From Candidatus Woesearchaeota archaeon (GTDB lineage Archaea > Nanobdellota > Nanobdellia > Woesearchaeales > WJKV01): DNA of 9,529 nucleotides. This document shows positions 7,031 to 9,529 of this stretch, piece by piece. The stretch covers positions 1-9,529 of the forward strand of contig JAHWHI010000023.1 in assembly GCA_019323355.1 (NCBI GenBank), given 5' to 3'. The translations under genes and the position numbers were made by a program. Under the pieces are notes generated by a model, which saw only the letters and a program-made list of their open reading frames with translations, ran no database searches and was not told where the DNA came from. Within the stretch, counting starts at the first letter, position 1. Every line of letters starts with the position of its first letter.

Positions 7031-7767
7031 AAAAAATAATCTGTATTGCAATATTCGCCCTGATCTTTGTAGTCAGTGTTAGCTTGATCAATTCAGAATT
7101 CTATCAAGAAAAACCTTCAATTATTGATGTTGAGGTCACACCATTGAAAGTCCGTCCAGGGATTCCTCTAAAAATAAATGTGAAAGTACAAAGCAACAAT
7201 GAAATTGAGTCAGCTTATGCAAAATTCAATTTTGAGAACGGAAGTGACACTTTACGGATGGTCAGAGTTTATTCAAACAATAATATAGAAGAGTTCAGCA
7301 GTGTATGGCTGACACATGATACCTTGGATAAAAAATGGTATACGACAGATCTGATAATCACAGACAAAAAAGGAGAGGTTCTTGAAAAAACAGTTGAATG
7401 GCAGGATCCAAGAGTGGTATCCCATAATTGGTCAGAGATGACTGGCGGAGGATATTGTATTGCTTCTTTTAATCATACTACTTGCCCAGACGGATATACT
7501 GCTCTTTCTACAAGTAATCCAAACTCGGTAGGAAAATTGCTCAAGGGAAACTCTTCTAATGTTGGAACAATTGGAGGATCGCAAACCCACAGCCATACTG
7601 TAAATGGAACAATAGGTGCAAATTTAGAATACCCTTCTGGAGCTGAAATAGGGTCAAACAGTTATACTGTAGCTGACAAAGAGCATTATCATAATTATAA
7701 TGTTGTAACTGCAGACTCTGATGTTATGCCTATTTATTATAAGCTGACAATATGTTGTAGAGATTAA
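7027..7767 (+). CDS. Membrane-anchored Ig-like plus tail-collar-like protein, paralogue 2
   Basis: A 246-residue paralogue of the preceding gene. The ATG at 7027 overlaps the previous TGA (ATGA), so translation is coupled; a TTG at 7015 in frame is less likely because it lacks a binding site. Residues 1-20 are the hydrophobic anchor; ~31-125 the Ig-like domain (VTPLKVRPGIPLKINVKVQS; EIESAYAKF; WLTHDTLDKKWYTT). The joint is EWQDPRVVSHNW (124-135). The distal region gives the best collar resemblance of the three: C144, CPDGYTAL (C153 onward), then GKLLKGNSSNVGTIGGS and THSHT (187-191), which recalls the 'G-x-x-L-x-G ... G-x-x-G-G ... H-x-H-T' pattern of tail-collar proteins. H-Y-H (220-222), the PIYYKL strand and Cys-Cys (243-244) follow. 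Five sequons are present. Function is not known; surface attachment is a guess. Confidence 0.72.
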   Translation: MKKIICIAIFALIFVVSVSLINSEFYQEKPSIIDVEVTPLKVRPGIPLKINVKVQSNNEIESAYAKFNFENGSDTLRMVRVYSNNNIEEFSSVWLTHDTLDKKWYTTDLIITDKKGEVLEKTVEWQDPRVVSHNWSEMTGGGYCIASFNHTTCPDGYTALSTSNPNSVGKLLKGNSSNVGTIGGSQTHSHTVNGTIGANLEYPSGAEIGSNSYTVADKEHYHNYNVVTADSDVMPIYYKLTICCRD

Positions 7768-7768
7768 G

Positions 7769-8518
7769 ATGGCAAAAAAAAGATTGATGATTGGAATTGG
7801 AATTATAATCATAATAGCTCTTATCTTTTTAGTCCCATATCTCTTTCCAACATCTCTCAAGATCACTAAAACACAAGCTGATCCAATAAAGATCGCCCCT
7901 GGAAAATACCTTACAATTTTCGCTGAGATCCAGAACAAAGAAGAGATTGAATCTGTTTATGTCGAAATCCCATTCGAAGGAGGGGTAGACAAGATAGATA
8001 TGGAAAAAGTTGCTTCAAAATTCAATAAAGATATCTACCAGGCAAAATGGCTTTGTCATGCAACTGCTAACGAAAGATGGTATCAGGCAAATATAACTGC
8101 CATCGATATTCTGGGGAATAAAGTTTTTTCCACTGTTGACTTCCAGGATCCAACAGTAAATCACACCTGGCCCCAGCTTGCCGGCGGAAACGGATGTTTA
8201 ATTTCAACAACACTTTCCAGCTGTCCAAATGGATACAGTGCAGACACAAGATATGATGGATATTATCTTAAATACAGCGAGGATGGGATATCCAACTATT
8301 CAAATCCGTATCATGATCATATCGGTCCCGGAAGCAGCGGCTTGATGTTTGGGCAAACCGGCCCTCCTCTTCAAGGTCCAGAAGGAAAAGGAAGCGGTAC
8401 TGACTGGCTGGCTTACAACAGCCACACACACGAAGTTGCTTCAGTGACTTATTCTTCAAATGAATCAAATGATAATGTTCCATACATAAATGTTATTGTA
8501 TGCTGCAGAAATCCATAA
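7769..8518 (+). CDS. Membrane-anchored Ig-like plus tail-collar-like protein, paralogue 3
   Basis: A 249-residue third paralogue; its ATG comes 1 base after the previous TAA. Residues 1-24 contain an Ile-rich membrane segment (IGIGIIIIIALIFLVPYLF). Residues ~36-124 are the Ig-like domain (ADPIKIAPGKYLTIFAEI; EIESVYVEI; YQAKWLCHAT, with an extra Cys at 96 where the others have a threonine or valine). The joint is DFQDPTVNHTW (124-134). The distal part has NGC (C143), CPNGYSAD (C152), YHDH (H182, H184), a Gly/Pro-rich stretch (LMFGQTGPPLQGPEGKG), HTH (219-221), VPYINVIV and Cys-Cys (245-246). Four sequons are present. The Gly/Pro stretch between the two H-x-H motifs is unlike the other two copies, so this loop region has diverged most. 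No T-rich terminator is clear downstream. Confidence 0.72.
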   Translation: MAKKRLMIGIGIIIIIALIFLVPYLFPTSLKITKTQADPIKIAPGKYLTIFAEIQNKEEIESVYVEIPFEGGVDKIDMEKVASKFNKDIYQAKWLCHATANERWYQANITAIDILGNKVFSTVDFQDPTVNHTWPQLAGGNGCLISTTLSSCPNGYSADTRYDGYYLKYSEDGISNYSNPYHDHIGPGSSGLMFGQTGPPLQGPEGKGSGTDWLAYNSHTHEVASVTYSSNESNDNVPYINVIVCCRNP

Positions 8519-8709
8519 ATCCAAAACACTCTTTCTGAAAACTATGTCGCATAAATCATATTACAGCAAATAGATTCCACCCAACAAATCCTTAAATAGA
8601 AGTCCTACTCTTGAAAATAACGTTCGCTTAATTTTCTAGCAAAACCAACAAAGTAGTGCCAACTCTTTTCTGCAAAATCGGCGCTTCATAGAGAGGGGAG
8701 GAATTGAAA
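8519..8709 (+). promoter_or_regulatory. Non-coding stretch before thyX with a TATA-like box and leader
   Basis: This 191-base gap has no open frame worth calling. It holds a TATA-like TTAAATA at 8592-8598, preceded by an A-rich CAACAAATCC; a start about 25 bases downstream (near 8620) would give an unusually long ~90-base leader. I see no convincing hairpin or T-run terminator for the upstream paralogue. A weaker AT-rich element at 8628-8636 could be an alternative promoter with a shorter leader. Confidence 0.4.
8695..8701 (+). promoter_or_regulatory. Ribosome binding site that sets the thyX start
   Basis: GGGGAGG ends 8 bases before the ATG at 8710 but only 2 bases before the in-frame TTG at 8704, so the ATG is preferred. 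Confidence 0.75.
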
Positions 8710-9495
8710 ATGGAATCTAGACTAGAGGTAGCTCTGCTCAGGTGTTCGCCTAGGCCAGAGGAATTAGTATCATTGTCTGCAAAACTTTGCTACAGTCATG
8801 CAGATCTAAATGACCTGCGTGGAAGTGTGGAAACAAAGGATCAGAAAAAGTTCGTCGACAAACTGCTTGGCATGGGGCATCTTTCTCCTGTTGAACACGT
8901 GTGCTTTACATTCGGTGTACAGGGCATATCACGCGCCTGCACACACCAGCTGGTAAGGCACCGTGTTGCTTCTTATTCACAGCAGAGCCAGCGTTATGTT
9001 GGTGAGCATAGTAAGAAGCATGAAGGAGGAGAAGAAGAAGATGCAGACAGCACATTCGACTTCATCATACCTCCTTCTGTAAAATCAGCTGGAAAAGAAG
9101 AATGGTTCAAGGAAAAGATGCAGTTGATGCAGAACTGGTACGACGAATTGTGCGAGGCACTTGGCGATTCTGGAGAATCGTCAAATCAGGACGCACGATT
9201 TTTGTTGCCGAACGCAGCAGAGACAAAGATAATCATCACAATGAATGCAAGAGAACTGATGCATTTCTACAGTGTTAGATGCTGCAATCGGGCGCAGTGG
9301 GAGATTCGTGCAATGGCAATGGAAATGCTTAAATATTCGATACAGGAATGTCCAACTATATTCTCTAATGCTGGTCCTACTTGCACGCAGAAAGACCATT
9401 CCGGAAAATACAAAGCGTGCGGAGAGGGAAGCTATGGCTGCGGAAAAGCAAAAGAGATGCGCGAGATGTTCGAAGAAGTGAGAAAAGATGCATGA
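8710..9495 (+). CDS. thyX: Flavin-dependent thymidylate synthase ThyX
   Basis: ThyX makes dTMP from dUMP using methylene-tetrahydrofolate and reduced FAD, in place of ThyA. The 261-residue product carries the diagnostic RHR-x7-S motif at residues 83-93 (RHRVASYSQQS, followed by QR), which binds FAD and dUMP, plus QDARFLLPNA (160-169) and NARELMHFYSVR...NRAQWEIR (179-200), the usual substrate-binding helix. Residues ~98-115 are a charged insertion (SKKHEGGEEEDAD). The C-terminal ~50 residues hold four cysteines (214, 225, 237, 244) in a CP...GPTC...ACGEG...CGK pattern, as in some longer ThyX proteins, and could bind metal. The ATG at 8710 is chosen from the binding site spacing. The stop overlaps the following gene, a probable dTMP kinase, consistent with a dTTP-synthesis operon. 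Confidence 0.95.
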   Translation: MESRLEVALLRCSPRPEELVSLSAKLCYSHADLNDLRGSVETKDQKKFVDKLLGMGHLSPVEHVCFTFGVQGISRACTHQLVRHRVASYSQQSQRYVGEHSKKHEGGEEEDADSTFDFIIPPSVKSAGKEEWFKEKMQLMQNWYDELCEALGDSGESSNQDARFLLPNAAETKIIITMNARELMHFYSVRCCNRAQWEIRAMAMEMLKYSIQECPTIFSNAGPTCTQKDHSGKYKACGEGSYGCGKAKEMREMFEEVRKDA

Positions 9496-9529
9496 CTATC
9501 CTGGAAAACTGATTGTCTTTGACGGACCA
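9488..9529 (+). CDS. tmk: Probable dTMP kinase, first 14 codons only (3' end cut by the window)
   Basis: An ATG at 9488 overlaps the end of thyX by 8 bases and opens a frame to the window edge: M-H-D-Y-P-G-K-L-I-V-F-D-G-P. The GKLIVFDGP stretch is the first beta strand and the start of the P-loop of thymidylate kinases (typically K-F-I-V-F-E-G-x-D-G-x-G-K). The enzyme would phosphorylate the dTMP made by ThyX. The fragment is too short to exclude another P-loop kinase. A second ATG at 9492 in another frame stops after six codons. Confidence 0.55.
   Translation, partial: MHDYPGKLIVFDGP

Noticed and set aside
6224..8518. Prophage remnant, because of the collar-like domains
   Set aside because: No capsid, terminase, portal, integrase or attachment site is in the window, and all three proteins carry membrane anchors and Ig-like domains typical of cell-surface proteins.
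8519..8709. Possible small RNA, tRNA or intrinsic terminator in the gap before thyX
   Set aside because: No cloverleaf, strong hairpin or T-run could be seen by eye.
1..9529. CRISPR array, insertion sequence or long direct/inverted nucleotide repeats
   Set aside because: No regularly spaced repeats, transposase motifs or terminal inverted repeats were seen; the three paralogues are similar at protein level and not as near-identical DNA repeats.

Overview
The window looks like archaeal chromosome. The clearest markers are a cluster encoding FtsZ, a Sec61-gamma type SecE and an archaeal Spt5 (NGN plus KOW), a long archaeal-type FKBP isomerase with an insert-in-flap domain, and TATA-like boxes about 25-60 bases upstream of start codons, combined with GGAGG- and GGTGAT-type ribosome binding sites. 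Gene content (FtsZ-dividing, ThyX, many short secreted proteins of unknown function) would suit a DPANN-type archaeon such as a Woesearchaeota relative. That placement is inference and was not tested by any search.

Layout. Positions 1-1676 (+) hold the 3' part of a large secreted protein with an acidic linker followed by a beta-strand-rich region ending in phenylalanine, like an outer-membrane beta-barrel, which is odd in an archaeon. It meets the minus-strand cluster tail to tail with 2 bases between. That cluster (read right to left) is fkbp (4390-3725), ftsZ (3662-2505), secE (2502-2155) and spt5 (2137-1679). ftsZ-secE-spt5 are nearly contiguous and form one transcription unit for division, protein export and transcription elongation. 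The ribosomal L11 gene that often follows spt5 in archaea is absent here.

A 152-base divergent promoter region (4391-4542) separates fkbp from a plus-strand set of exported proteins. These are a 542-residue probable lipoprotein with beta-propeller-like repeats (4543-6171), then three tandem paralogues (6224-7030, 7027-7767, 7769-8518). Each paralogue has an N-terminal membrane anchor, an Ig-like domain, a conserved W/F-x-D-P ... H-x-W joint, a CP-x-G-Y/L motif, H-x-H motifs and a terminal Cys-Cys. The distal part resembles the phage tail-collar / short-tail-fibre tip. Their coupling (4-base overlap, 1-base gap) suggests coordinated production of a surface complex, possibly a heterotrimeric adhesin. 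This is the best candidate for an undescribed system in the window.

After a 191-base non-coding stretch come thyX (8710-9495), for flavin-dependent dTMP synthesis, and the first 14 codons of a probable dTMP kinase gene overlapping it by 8 bases. Together they form a dTTP-supply operon.
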